Origin: Bacteroidia bacterium
GTDB taxonomy: Bacteria; Bacteroidota; Bacteroidia; Chitinophagales; UBA2359
Length of the DNA stretch: 64,000 bases
Assembly: GCA_030427245.1 (NCBI GenBank)
Contig: JAUHXA010000018.1
Coordinates: forward strand, 40,777-104,776
Reading direction: 5' to 3'
A program made the translations under genes and the position numbers. The notes under the pieces were generated by a model. It was not told the DNA's origin and made no database searches. It worked only from the letters and a program-made list of their open reading frames with translations. Of this stretch, positions 9,967 through 19,613 are shown piece after piece; the first letter of the stretch is position 1, and the number at the start of each line of letters is the position of its first letter.

Positions 9967-11841
9967 ATGAATAAGTTCCCAATACTGTGTTTTTTATTTG
10001 TTTTATTGTTTGCACTTCCTCTAAATGGATTGGATGCTCAAACTGTAATTTTTGATAGGTCTAAAAAAGGAAATGGAAAAATCAATAATAATAGACTTGG
10101 TATCAACGGAGCATATCATGCCAACCAAAATGGCAGGGGAGCTCGAAGTTTTTCGTCTTTTGAACAATACAAAAAATATTTTTTCAAAACCTATTGGGAT
10201 TTGAATCCAGAATATGCTTCTTATCTGGGATTGTCCAAATACGACATCCATTTAACCATTCCAAGTGAAGCCCAAAGGTCAGAAAGTATCGAAACTTATG
10301 GAACCCTTTTGAATGAACTTCAAGGATTTGAATTTAGTGAACTATCTAATGAAGATAAGACGGACTATTCTCTGATTAAGAATCAACTGGAGTCTTCAAT
10401 ATGGTATGATAAAGTTTTTCGCAGCTATGAATGGAATCCTTCTGTTTACAATATTGGTGGCAGTTTTGACCGATTGGTTAGCGACAAGGATATGCCTATT
10501 CCTGAAAAAATATATACGCTCTATCTCAAGATGCAACATGTACCCGCGTATTACAAAAATGCCATGCAAAACATCAAAAATCCCACTTTGGAGCATACGC
10601 AGTTGGCAGCTTTTCGAATAAGTGGCACTTTGGATGTGTTCGACAAAAAAATGAGGGATTTGATCACAAGTGCAAAAAAAGAAGACTGGGGAAGAGTCTC
10701 ACTTGTTGACTTTGAAAATCGTTTGTCAGAAGCAATTGCAGCTATCCAAACATTTGATATGTACTTAAATAAAAAACTATTGCCTCAATTAGAAAAAACC
10801 GAAAAGGCTCGTAGTTTTAGAATTGGGGAAGAACTGTTTAACAAAAAATTTCAATACGATATTCAATCAGGCTATACTGCAAAGGAATTGTACGACATTG
10901 CAGTGACTGAAAAAGGGGCGATTCACCAAAAAATGTTTGACATTGCAGATAGATTGTGGTCAAAATACTTTCCAACTACCAAAGCTCCCAATGACAAGTT
11001 AATGAAAGTGAGTCTTTTGATTGACGAAATTTCAACAAACCATGTGAAGCGAGAGGACTTTATGGAGGCCATCGAAAAACAACTGCCTGAGTTGGTTGCT
11101 TTTGTAAACGAAAAAGATTTACTCTATCTTGACCCCGAAAAACCTTTAGAGGTACGTGCTACGCCTGAATACATGCGAGGCACAGCAGGAGCTTCCATTT
11201 CTGCTCCAGGCCCCTTTGACAAAGATGCACCTACCTACTACAATGTGACTCCTCTTGACCACTATGATGATGAACAAGCCGAAAGTTACTTGAGAGAATA
11301 CAATCACTATATGCTTCAAATCTTGAACATACACGAAGCTATTCCAGGGCATTATGCTCAGTTGGTATATGCCAATCAGTCGCCGAGTTTGGTGAAAAGC
11401 ATTTTTGGAAATGGCGCAATGATTGAAGGTTGGGCGTGTTATACAGAACGAATGATGCTGGAGGAAGGGTATGGCAACCATGCACCTGAAATGTGGCTGA
11501 TGTACTACAAATGGAATTTGCGGATTGCCTGCAATACCATTTTGGATTATTCAGTGCATGTTTTGGACATGAGCAAAGAGGAAGCTTTGGAGCTATTGAT
11601 GAATGAGGCATTTCAAGAATTGACTGAGGCAGAAGCAAAATGGAGAAGAGCCCAATTGAGTCAGGTACAGCTTTGCAGCTATTTTGCAGGTTTGACCGAG
11701 ATTTACAATTTTCGGGAAGAAAGAAAAGCAGAGTTAGGTGCAGGGTTCAATTTGAAAGAATTCCATGAGACTTTTTTGAGTTTTGGGAGTGCGCCTGTGA
11801 AGGAGATCAAGTTGCTTATGACAAATAGTGGTAAGCAGTAA
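9967..11841 (+). CDS. DUF885 family (HExPGH metallo-carboxypeptidase-like) secreted protein
   Basis: 'HEAIPGHYAQL' motif; signal peptide MNKFPILCFLFVLLFALPLNGLDAQT. Track start 9874 overlaps the divergent rhomboid gene. Confidence 0.88.
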   Translation: MNKFPILCFLFVLLFALPLNGLDAQTVIFDRSKKGNGKINNNRLGINGAYHANQNGRGARSFSSFEQYKKYFFKTYWDLNPEYASYLGLSKYDIHLTIPSEAQRSESIETYGTLLNELQGFEFSELSNEDKTDYSLIKNQLESSIWYDKVFRSYEWNPSVYNIGGSFDRLVSDKDMPIPEKIYTLYLKMQHVPAYYKNAMQNIKNPTLEHTQLAAFRISGTLDVFDKKMRDLITSAKKEDWGRVSLVDFENRLSEAIAAIQTFDMYLNKKLLPQLEKTEKARSFRIGEELFNKKFQYDIQSGYTAKELYDIAVTEKGAIHQKMFDIADRLWSKYFPTTKAPNDKLMKVSLLIDEISTNHVKREDFMEAIEKQLPELVAFVNEKDLLYLDPEKPLEVRATPEYMRGTAGASISAPGPFDKDAPTYYNVTPLDHYDDEQAESYLREYNHYMLQILNIHEAIPGHYAQLVYANQSPSLVKSIFGNGAMIEGWACYTERMMLEEGYGNHAPEMWLMYYKWNLRIACNTILDYSVHVLDMSKEEALELLMNEAFQELTEAEAKWRRAQLSQVQLCSYFAGLTEIYNFREERKAELGAGFNLKEFHETFLSFGSAPVKEIKLLMTNSGKQ

Positions 11842-11893
11842 AAGTAGAATATAGAGAGAAGACATATCAAGAACGTCTTAAAATAATGGAGAA

Positions 11894-12061
11894 GTGAAGC
11901 AACGAAAAAAACACCATTTTCCGACTAAAGTATGTGTGGTTTGCGGGCGACCTTTCGATTGGCGCAAAAAATGGGCGAAAGATTGGGAAGAGGTAAAGTA
12001 TTGCAGCAAAGGCTGTCGCTCCAATAAAAATGACAAAAAACAACCGAATCAAAATCAATGA
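11894..12061 (+). CDS. DUF2256-like small zinc-ribbon protein
   Basis: GTG start; 55 aa VKQRKKHHFPTKVCVVCGRPFDWRKKWAKDWEEVKYCSKGCRSNKNDKKQPNQNQ; CxxCxRPFxWRKKW...VKYCSxxCR; ATGA overlap with next gene. Below ORF-track cutoff. Confidence 0.88.
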   Translation: MKQRKKHHFPTKVCVVCGRPFDWRKKWAKDWEEVKYCSKGCRSNKNDKKQPNQNQ

Positions 12062-12810
12062 ATAAACAGGACTTATTAAAACTATTGCTCTTCGTCTTAT
12101 TAGCCCCAATGATAGCGGCTTGTTTGAAAAAAGGAAGCGACGATCCTCTTTTGAGTTTTCGGACACGAACCATGCGTTTGGCTGGAGATTGGTCATTAAA
12201 AAAATTCACCTTGGATGAAAGGAGTGTGGTTCAAACGACGATTAACTTCAACAATACGACTTGCGATACGGCTGGTATTGCAGGTACTAAGACACAGAAC
12301 GAAACGGTGAACAATGAGTTTTCGGGGCAACAATTGAACAGCATTGTCAGCAATACAACGGCGGGTGTTGGAGAAACTTTTTTGTATGATATTGACTTTC
12401 AATACAATTTGGATATTGACAAGAAAGGAACCTATAAGTGTCAAGGGAGTTACAGCTATTTCGACAACAGCATTCAAGAACAAGTCAATGGCGGATTTAG
12501 TGTAAGGGACAATACTTGGTATTGGCGAAACGATAACCAATCTAAATCGGCCGTTACATTCGTCAATTTTCCCTTGATTGATGTGACGGCTATTCCGAAT
12601 ACGGGCGCACCTATCAGCTACAATGACCGCACATTTAACCTACTTCGATTGGCAAATAATGAGTTGGTGATGGAATATGCATCTTTGATTCAAGATACGA
12701 TTCAGCAAATCTCCAATCCTGTGGTCGACACTTCGTTGACGACTTGCATTCGCCGAACAACCACGATATCGAATGTGGAGGAGGATGCAGAGTGGGAGTT
12801 TGAGCAGTAG
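12058..12810 (+). CDS. hypothetical lipoprotein
   Basis: Lipobox-like 'LLAPMIAACLKK'; 4-nt ATGA overlap with upstream DUF2256-like gene. Confidence 0.75.
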   Translation: MNKQDLLKLLLFVLLAPMIAACLKKGSDDPLLSFRTRTMRLAGDWSLKKFTLDERSVVQTTINFNNTTCDTAGIAGTKTQNETVNNEFSGQQLNSIVSNTTAGVGETFLYDIDFQYNLDIDKKGTYKCQGSYSYFDNSIQEQVNGGFSVRDNTWYWRNDNQSKSAVTFVNFPLIDVTAIPNTGAPISYNDRTFNLLRLANNELVMEYASLIQDTIQQISNPVVDTSLTTCIRRTTTISNVEEDAEWEFEQ

Positions 12811-12832
12811 GTTATTGAAGGAGAACGCTTCA

Positions 12833-14842
12833 CTATTCCTTTTTCGACACCTGAAAGACCATCGTTGTCATCACATACAAAATAGCCGAAACGCCCAAAA
12901 CCAATCCAAAACCAATCCAATCACTCATCGGGTGCTCCAACAAAGCCATAACCCTCGGATTGCCCGATTGTGCCACAGGAATCGCTATTGCGATGCCAAT
13001 CAATGCCTCTCCTGTAATCAAGCCCGAAGCAAACAACAAACCCGCTTGTTCGCTATTTGATTTTTTCACGTCAAACTCTTCGTAATCCGTTGTAGCCTGA
13101 TTCTTCGCATGATAGCGGCTCACCATCCATGCCAAAATACCACCCAACATAATCGCACTATCCAAATCAAAAGGCAGGTACAAACCTACTGCCACCGCCA
13201 ATACAGGGAGGCGAAAATCCGAACCTCGTTTTTCTTGGTAAATATCCGCCAAAATGACCAATACACCAATCAATGCACCAATCGTAATGATGCCCCACGG
13301 CAAATTACCACCAAAAACCCCGTCTGCTACGCTTTGCATCAAGGTCGCCTGAGGTGCTGCCAAAGCATCGGGTTGAAGATCCGTTTTTGGACCAAAACCA
13401 TAAGCCTGATTCAATTGAGAAAGCACAAAAGGAATTGTCAATGCTGCTGCTGCTACACCAACAAACTGCATAATCTGCTGTTTATAGGGCGTTGCCCCTA
13501 ACAAGTAACCAGACTTCAAATCCTGCATATTGTCTCCTGCAATTGCCGCCGCACAACACACTACTGCACCAATCAAAATCGCAGCAGCAGGGCCTTTTGC
13601 CGAACCTGTTCCAATCAATAAAAGCAGAAGTAAAGAAGAAGTAAAAACCGTCGCAATCGTTACCCCCGAAATTGGATTGTTAGAACTTCCCACCAATCCA
13701 GCCATGTATCCCGCCACTGCCGAAAACAAAAATCCTGCAATGACCATGATAACCACCATAAACAGCGTAACCGAGGCCATATTGATTTCACGTTGGTAAA
13801 TCAAAAAAATCGGTACCATCATCACCAAAATCCCTATCAGCACCAAGTGCATCGGTATGTCTTTTTCTGTACGCAGTAAAACAATATTTTCGTCCTTTTT
13901 ATTAAAAGCACTCAACCCTTCTTTTACCGCACCTACCAAGGCATGACGAATGCTCACCAATGCCCAAAGTCCACCGACCAACATCGCTCCAACGCCCAAA
14001 TATCGCAGCTTATAACTCCAAAGTGTACCGCCCACTGTTACAGCCGAAACATCCTTAGCCGAAGCCAATTTCCCAGCAGCCACTAATTCGTTTACCGTTT
14101 CGTCGTAGCCAAACATCGCAATATATAAAGGCGCTGCAATCCACCAAGTAATCGCCCCACCCATAAATACCAAAGTCGAAATGCGTATCCCTACGATATA
14201 ACCTACTGCCACCAAAGCAGGAGAAGTATTCATTCCAAAATAGGCGTACCCTTTGTTGCCCAAAACCGTTGCTTTCTCCAAAATCCCTTCCCACAATTTG
14301 AAGCCCTGTTCGCACAACTTCAATAAGGCTCCAATCAAACCGCCTGCCAACAAAAACTTGATGAAATTGCCGCCTTCTGTTCCAGACTTCAACACTTCTG
14401 CCGTAGCAATCCCCTCTGGAAACTTCAATTTTTGTTTCACAATCAGCGCATTTCGCAAAGGAATGGTAAACAAAACACCCAAAATACCTCCACACAGAGC
14501 AATCGCAGCCGTCTCGAAATAATCAAAATCTGCCCAATACCCCATCAATATCAAGGCTGGAAAAGTAAAAATCACTCCTGCTGCCAATGATTCACCAGCT
14601 GAAGCTGCTGTTTGCACAGCATTGTTTTCGAGGATGTTGGAGTTTCGGAAAATTCGGAGAACTGCCATAGAGATGACGGCAGCAGGAATAGAGGCTGCTA
14701 CGGTGAGCCCTGCAAACAAACCCAAATAGGTATTTGCAGCCGCCAATAAAATGGATAAAATAATTCCCAAAATTACCCCTTTGACAGTGATTTCAGGCAA
14801 AACCGTTTGCGGTTTAATATACGGCTTATGATCTTCGTTCAT
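12833..14842 (-). CDS. OPT family oligopeptide transporter
   Basis: 'ANTYLGLFAGLTVAASIPAAVISMAVLR', 'GNKGYAYFGMNTSPALVAVGYIVG'; many TM helices. Confidence 0.92.
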   Translation of the reverse strand: MNEDHKPYIKPQTVLPEITVKGVILGIILSILLAAANTYLGLFAGLTVAASIPAAVISMAVLRIFRNSNILENNAVQTAASAGESLAAGVIFTFPALILMGYWADFDYFETAAIALCGGILGVLFTIPLRNALIVKQKLKFPEGIATAEVLKSGTEGGNFIKFLLAGGLIGALLKLCEQGFKLWEGILEKATVLGNKGYAYFGMNTSPALVAVGYIVGIRISTLVFMGGAITWWIAAPLYIAMFGYDETVNELVAAGKLASAKDVSAVTVGGTLWSYKLRYLGVGAMLVGGLWALVSIRHALVGAVKEGLSAFNKKDENIVLLRTEKDIPMHLVLIGILVMMVPIFLIYQREINMASVTLFMVVIMVIAGFLFSAVAGYMAGLVGSSNNPISGVTIATVFTSSLLLLLLIGTGSAKGPAAAILIGAVVCCAAAIAGDNMQDLKSGYLLGATPYKQQIMQFVGVAAAALTIPFVLSQLNQAYGFGPKTDLQPDALAAPQATLMQSVADGVFGGNLPWGIITIGALIGVLVILADIYQEKRGSDFRLPVLAVAVGLYLPFDLDSAIMLGGILAWMVSRYHAKNQATTDYEEFDVKKSNSEQAGLLFASGLITGEALIGIAIAIPVAQSGNPRVMALLEHPMSDWIGFGLVLGVSAILYVMTTMVFQVSKKE

Positions 14843-15184
14843 CTTATGTTTTAATAATGTTCACAAAAAAGTAGTAAGGTAAGAGCGTAAAAATAACCAT
14901 TTTGAAACAAACCCTCTATTTCTGCCTTTAATTTTACAAAAGCATGTTCCCATTCTATTTCCAAAATATGCACCTAATTTTCATTGTTCGGCTATCCAAT
15001 TACCAAAACAGCAAAAAATTTGGAGGATAAAGAAACCTTTACTTCCTTCAAAATCGTTATTATTCATGTAATTTCGACAAACGAATTGTACTAAAATATT
15101 CTAAAACACAAAAAAGAACGAAACATCCATTGTTAAATAATCATTGTAAGTTCCATTTGACCTTTAAAAAACAAAAATAAACAA

Positions 15185-15757
15185 ATGAAAAAATTAACTT
15201 ATTTATTGACACTATTAGTAGTCATTTGCTTTACAAGCTTCAATACCCAAGCACAAAATGCGCCCGAGAAAAAAGGATTTGATAAAAGTCGCTTATTTAC
15301 AGGCGGAAACATCGGTTTGAGCTTCTCCAACAACTACTCTTTTATTGAAGTCTCTCCTATTATTGGCTACTATTTTACCGACAAGTTTTCGGCAGGATTG
15401 GGGCCTTCCTATCAGTACCACAAGTTTGGGTTTTACGATTTTAGCTTTAATATTATTGGCGCTCGAACCTTTGCCAGGTATGATATTTTAGACAATATTT
15501 TTCTACATGGAGAGTACGGAGTTTTCTCTTACAAAGATGATTCTGACAACTCTCGGCAGAGTTTTTCGATGTTGCCTATTGGAGGAGGATACCGTCAGTA
15601 TATGGGACGAACTTCTATCTATGCAATGGCACTGTACGATATGTTTTATGCCAAAAACAAGGACAACCAAAACCTATTTTACTATGCAGGTTTGAACAAT
15701 GGAATACGCACCAACAATGGTTGGATTTTCAGATTTGGGGTGAATTTTGGATTTTAA
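15185..15757 (+). CDS. outer membrane beta-barrel protein
   Basis: Signal peptide then alternating amphipathic strands; terminal aromatic '...WIFRFGVNFGF'. Confidence 0.8.
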   Translation: MKKLTYLLTLLVVICFTSFNTQAQNAPEKKGFDKSRLFTGGNIGLSFSNNYSFIEVSPIIGYYFTDKFSAGLGPSYQYHKFGFYDFSFNIIGARTFARYDILDNIFLHGEYGVFSYKDDSDNSRQSFSMLPIGGGYRQYMGRTSIYAMALYDMFYAKNKDNQNLFYYAGLNNGIRTNNGWIFRFGVNFGF

Positions 15758-15765
15758 ATGAATGA

Positions 15766-15814
15766 GATGTAGGATGTAGGATGTAGGATGTAGGATGTAG
15801 GATGTAGGATGTAG
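15766..15814. repeat. heptamer tandem array (GATGTAG)x7
   Basis: Seven perfect consecutive copies counted directly. Confidence 0.97.
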
Positions 15815-15841
15815 GATAATGAGGAACAATTTCCCAATAAT

Positions 15842-15982
15842 ATGGTTCTTTGAAAAAAGTTGGTTTTAGATTTTTGAAGTTTTCCTTTTTGAAAGGCAGA
15901 CACTTATTTCACTGTCCTTCAATTTTTTAACACTAAACTTCAAAAATGTTTCTTGTTACCAAGCAAATTTTCAAAGAACCAT
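15842..15982. repeat. 141-bp imperfect palindromic element
   Basis: Terminal 15-bp perfect inverted repeat ATGGTTCTTTGAAAA/TTTTCAAAGAACCAT plus inner TTTTTGAAGTTT/AAACTTCAAAAA. Confidence 0.8.
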
Positions 15983-15997
15983 TCATTTTAACCCTCA

Positions 15998-16143
15998 GTA
16001 CAGGACAAAACTATATTTGAAGCGAAAGACCTTATAGGTTTAACCTCTAAAAGCATGTACAGGTTTGATAATCTGATTAAATTACATAAACAAAAACCTA
16101 TAAGGTTTGAAAGTCATGCTCAATAAAACGTTTTGTCCTGTAC
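15998..16143. repeat. 146-bp palindromic MITE-like element, family 2 copy 1
   Basis: 14-bp perfect TIR GTACAGGACAAAAC/GTTTTGTCCTGTAC; inner ACCTTATAGGTTT/AAACCTATAAGGT; related to 23617-23760. Confidence 0.8.
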
Positions 16144-16154
16144 AAATGTTCCAA

Positions 16155-16310
16155 CTAACTAATTCTCAATTGATTAACATCTCTCTTCTCGTATCCATAA
16201 GGGCAATGCTTGCAGCCATTTTTGCAGCAATAGCCCCTTTCCTTCAAATATTTTTCGGTCAGTACCATTAGACCTTCTTCATTGAAGTAAAAATCTATTC
16301 CTTCCTTCAA
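16155..16310 (-). CDS. DUF5522-like small cysteine-rich protein
   Basis: 51 aa from TTG at 16310: (M)KEGIDFYFNEEGLMVLTEKYLKERGYCCKNGCKHCPYGYEKRDVNQLRIS; GYCCxxGCxHCPYGY signature. No in-frame ATG upstream, start uncertain; below ORF-track cutoff. Confidence 0.82.
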   Translation of the reverse strand: MKEGIDFYFNEEGLMVLTEKYLKERGYCCKNGCKHCPYGYEKRDVNQLRIS

Positions 16311-16337
16311 TTTACACTTTTTTAATGACCATTACTT

Positions 16338-16385
16338 TTAGATTTTAGAAGCAAGAGGTGTACACCTCTTGCTTCTAAAATCTAA
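16338..16385. repeat. perfect 48-bp palindrome directly after rseP stop
   Basis: TTAGATTTTAGAAGCAAGAGGTGT|ACACCTCTTGCTTCTAAAATCTAA, 24-bp arms, no spacer. Confidence 0.95.
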
Positions 16386-17705
16386 TTATTTAAAGAGCTT
16401 GTAAATATCTATTCCAAAGGCGAACACCATCAACGCCATAATCAACACAAAGCCAAATATTTGTGCTTTTTCTAAAAACTCGTCACTCAAGGCTCTACCA
16501 GTCACCATTTCGACCAACAAAAAGACCATGTGTCCACCATCTAAGGCAGGAATTGGTAAGATGTTCATAAATGCCAATACAAAGGACAACAATCCGGTGA
16601 GAAACCAAAAACGATCCCAATCCCATATAGGACCATAAATCTTTGCAATGCCAATCGGACTTGCCAAAGATTCAGTCACCTTTAACTTACCCGAAAACAA
16701 CATTCCAAAACTCACCACCTGAGCTGCAATCAAGTCGTAGCCTTCACGATAGCTGTAGTGAAATGATTTGCCCCAATCGTAAGGCGCAAAATCGTATTTA
16801 TCTCTGGAAGTTTCTATCTCGGGTTGAAAACCCAAACGACCTCCTGTATCTACTCTCGCCTCTAATACAACAGGCTGTCCACCACGATTGACCTTCACCG
16901 CCACCGTATCTTCTTTGTGCGCTTTCAGTGCTTCTTGAAGAATCGGAAAATTTTTGATTTCGGTATTTTCTACTTGTACAATCACATCGCCAGCTTTCAT
17001 ACCTGCCTTCTCTGCTCCAGAATCTGGTGCAACGGCTACCACCGAGATGGTTTCATACATCGGCGAAATAAAAGGTTGTCGAATGTTTTTGTGAAAATCA
17101 CTTGGTAAGGCGATTTCTTCAATTTGCCCATTTGAGTGTTGAACAGTAATTGAATTCCCCAAGTACAAATTGGTTGACACACACTCACGAAATCTTTCAG
17201 GCGTATTTCCACTTACTGCAATGATTTTATCTCCTGTCTGAACGCCAATCTCTTGTGCCGTTTCGTAGGCATAGACACCGTGTTTATTCAATTCACTTAC
17301 AGGCAAATAGTCCACTTTGAAAACATGCAAGTACATCGCAAAAATCAAAATACCTGTAATGATGTTCATTACAATCCCACCAATCATCACAATGAATCGC
17401 TGCCATGCTGGTTTTGCTCTAAATTCCCATTCTTCAGGTTCAGGCGACAAATCTTTGGCTTCCTGCGTTTCGTCAATCATTCCCGCTATCTGAACATATC
17501 CTCCAAGCGGCAACCAACCAATTCCGTATTCTGTATCTCCAATTTGCTTAGACCATATTTTTTTGCCCCAAGCATCAAAGAAAATGTAAAATTTGTTGAC
17601 CCGCATTCCAAAAGCCTTTGCAGCCATAAAATGCCCCAATTCATGCACGAATACCAAAAGTGATAATCCTGCAATCAACTGTGTCGTCATGACAATTGTA
17701 CCCAT
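16386..17705 (-). CDS. rseP: RIP (site-2) metalloprotease RseP
   Basis: 'FVHELGHFMAAKAFGM' HExxH, PDZ region 'GAEKAGMKAGDVIVQVENTEI', 'NILPIPALDGGHMVFLL'. Confidence 0.94.
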   Translation of the reverse strand: MGTIVMTTQLIAGLSLLVFVHELGHFMAAKAFGMRVNKFYIFFDAWGKKIWSKQIGDTEYGIGWLPLGGYVQIAGMIDETQEAKDLSPEPEEWEFRAKPAWQRFIVMIGGIVMNIITGILIFAMYLHVFKVDYLPVSELNKHGVYAYETAQEIGVQTGDKIIAVSGNTPERFRECVSTNLYLGNSITVQHSNGQIEEIALPSDFHKNIRQPFISPMYETISVVAVAPDSGAEKAGMKAGDVIVQVENTEIKNFPILQEALKAHKEDTVAVKVNRGGQPVVLEARVDTGGRLGFQPEIETSRDKYDFAPYDWGKSFHYSYREGYDLIAAQVVSFGMLFSGKLKVTESLASPIGIAKIYGPIWDWDRFWFLTGLLSFVLAFMNILPIPALDGGHMVFLLVEMVTGRALSDEFLEKAQIFGFVLIMALMVFAFGIDIYKLFK

Positions 17706-17908
17706 ATTATTAATTTATTTATTTTGTTCTATTTGAAGTGCAAAGTTAGTGTTTTTAACAGGGAACAGAAAGGGAATGTTCCATTCACACATTTTTTTTG
17801 AAATCATCAAATATCAGACAGCATCTACTTTAGACTTTGGACAAGGGAGCAGAGAGGTGAGAAAAGAGATTTAAGATGTAGGATTACATGATTTTTGAAG
17901 TATGATTT

Positions 17909-19402
17909 TCAAAACTTCTCTAATTCCTCCACAATTTTCCTATCATTCGACAAATGCGGCAACTTATTTTGTCCACCCAATTTGCCAATTGATTTTTGAT
18001 AAGCCTTAAAAACACCCTTTTTGACTGTCCGAATCTTCAAAGGTTGCAAAATCCCTCCTCGAATCAAATCTGCATAATAACTATTTTGCCGCACCAAGGA
18101 TGCATCTATCTTTGCAGCAAAAGCAGGCAAATCACTCGGCATTTGCTCAAATTCAATATACCATTCGTGAAAAGGCGTTTCATAAATAGTATCTATCTTC
18201 GGTGCAATGGTAAAATCGTTCACCAAAGCATCCGATTCTTCAACCGCTTCCTTCAATGCCGTTTCGACCTCCTTCCCTATCACATGTTCTCCAAAAGCCG
18301 AAATAAAATGTTTGATGCGACCTGTGACGACTAATTTTGGGGGCTGCAAAGAAACAAATCGCACTGTATCTCCCAAAATATACCCCCAAAGTCCTGCATT
18401 GTTGTGAATAATGATGGCATAATTCACACCAATCTCTACCTCTTTAATACTCAATCTAGTAGGCTTTTCTGCAAAAATTTCACTTGCAGGAACAAACTCA
18501 TAAAAAATGCCCGAATTGACGGTCAATAAAAGACTTTCTTCTCGGTAATCGTTTTGGTAAGCAATCAAACCTTCTGAAGCCGCATATAATTCGAGTGTAT
18601 CAATTTTCCCTCCAATCGTTGCCTCCATTTTGGCTTGGTAAGGCGCAAAATTCACTCCACCATGAACCATTAATCGAAAATCTGGAAACAACTCTTTTGC
18701 CTTTTTGCCGCTTTTTTCCTGCAATCTTTCAAAAAACATCAACATCCACGGTGGAATCCCGCTGACCATTGACACATTTTCTTGCAAGGCAGTATCAATA
18801 ATGGCTTCCAATTTTTCTTCCCAATCTTCAATACAGTTCATTTCGTAATCGGGAATTTTGTTTTTCTGCAAGTAGTTGGGAATGTGATGGTTTACAATAC
18901 CTGAAAGTCGTCCTATTTTGATGCCATTCTTATCCGTCAGTGCTGGACTGCCCGACAAAAACACCATTTTACGGCTCGTGAAAGTTTCGGTGATTTGGGT
19001 ATGGTGTATATAATGCAGTAGCATCGTCCGAGTCGACTCTATGTGATTGGGAATTGAAGCTTTGGTGACAGGAATGTATTTAGTGCCAGAAGTTGTTCCC
19101 GAAGTTTTGGCGAAATAAAGCGGCTTCCCTTTCCACAAAACATTTTTCTCTCCTTCAATAACTCGCTCAATATAAGGCTTCAATGCCTCGTAATCCTTTA
19201 AGGGTACTGCATCTTTGAAGTCAGCATAGGATTGTATATCATTGAAGTGATGGTCTTTGGCAAAAGCGGTTTTATTATTAGTTGTTTTGACCAAATGTGT
19301 CAAAATTTGTTGCTGAAGGGCAATGTATTGACGGCTTTCATTTTCCGTCTTTCGAACTGCATAAGCTGCCCAATTTTTAGCTATTGAAGATTTTAGGCTC
19401 AT
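17909..19402 (-). CDS. GH3 auxin-responsive promoter family (acyl-adenylate-forming) protein
   Basis: 'FAKTSGTTSGTKYIPVT', 'YAASEGLIAYQ', 'GLWGYILGDTVRFVSLQPPKLVVTGRIKHFISAFGEHV'. Confidence 0.92.
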   Translation of the reverse strand: MSLKSSIAKNWAAYAVRKTENESRQYIALQQQILTHLVKTTNNKTAFAKDHHFNDIQSYADFKDAVPLKDYEALKPYIERVIEGEKNVLWKGKPLYFAKTSGTTSGTKYIPVTKASIPNHIESTRTMLLHYIHHTQITETFTSRKMVFLSGSPALTDKNGIKIGRLSGIVNHHIPNYLQKNKIPDYEMNCIEDWEEKLEAIIDTALQENVSMVSGIPPWMLMFFERLQEKSGKKAKELFPDFRLMVHGGVNFAPYQAKMEATIGGKIDTLELYAASEGLIAYQNDYREESLLLTVNSGIFYEFVPASEIFAEKPTRLSIKEVEIGVNYAIIIHNNAGLWGYILGDTVRFVSLQPPKLVVTGRIKHFISAFGEHVIGKEVETALKEAVEESDALVNDFTIAPKIDTIYETPFHEWYIEFEQMPSDLPAFAAKIDASLVRQNSYYADLIRGGILQPLKIRTVKKGVFKAYQKSIGKLGGQNKLPHLSNDRKIVEELEKF

Positions 19403-19613
19403 AATATTCTATCAAACTTTAAAGAGTCAAAATTATCAGCGTTCTCTGTGTTATCCTCTTAATCTCTGATTTTTTTTTCACATTTTTTCCAAACTCAAAA
19501 ACACATGCGTCTAAAATGGGCGAAACAACGACTGTAACACTTCAAATAAATAGAAAGCATTGCAGTCCATCACAAAAAAACAATTTTTTAAAAAAACTTA
19601 AATACCTCTTATC

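Noticed and set aside
12773-14522. Several + strand ORFs antisense to the OPT transporter, plus similar antisense ORFs throughout the track
   Set aside because: Antisense to strong conserved coding genes; no motifs or independent support.
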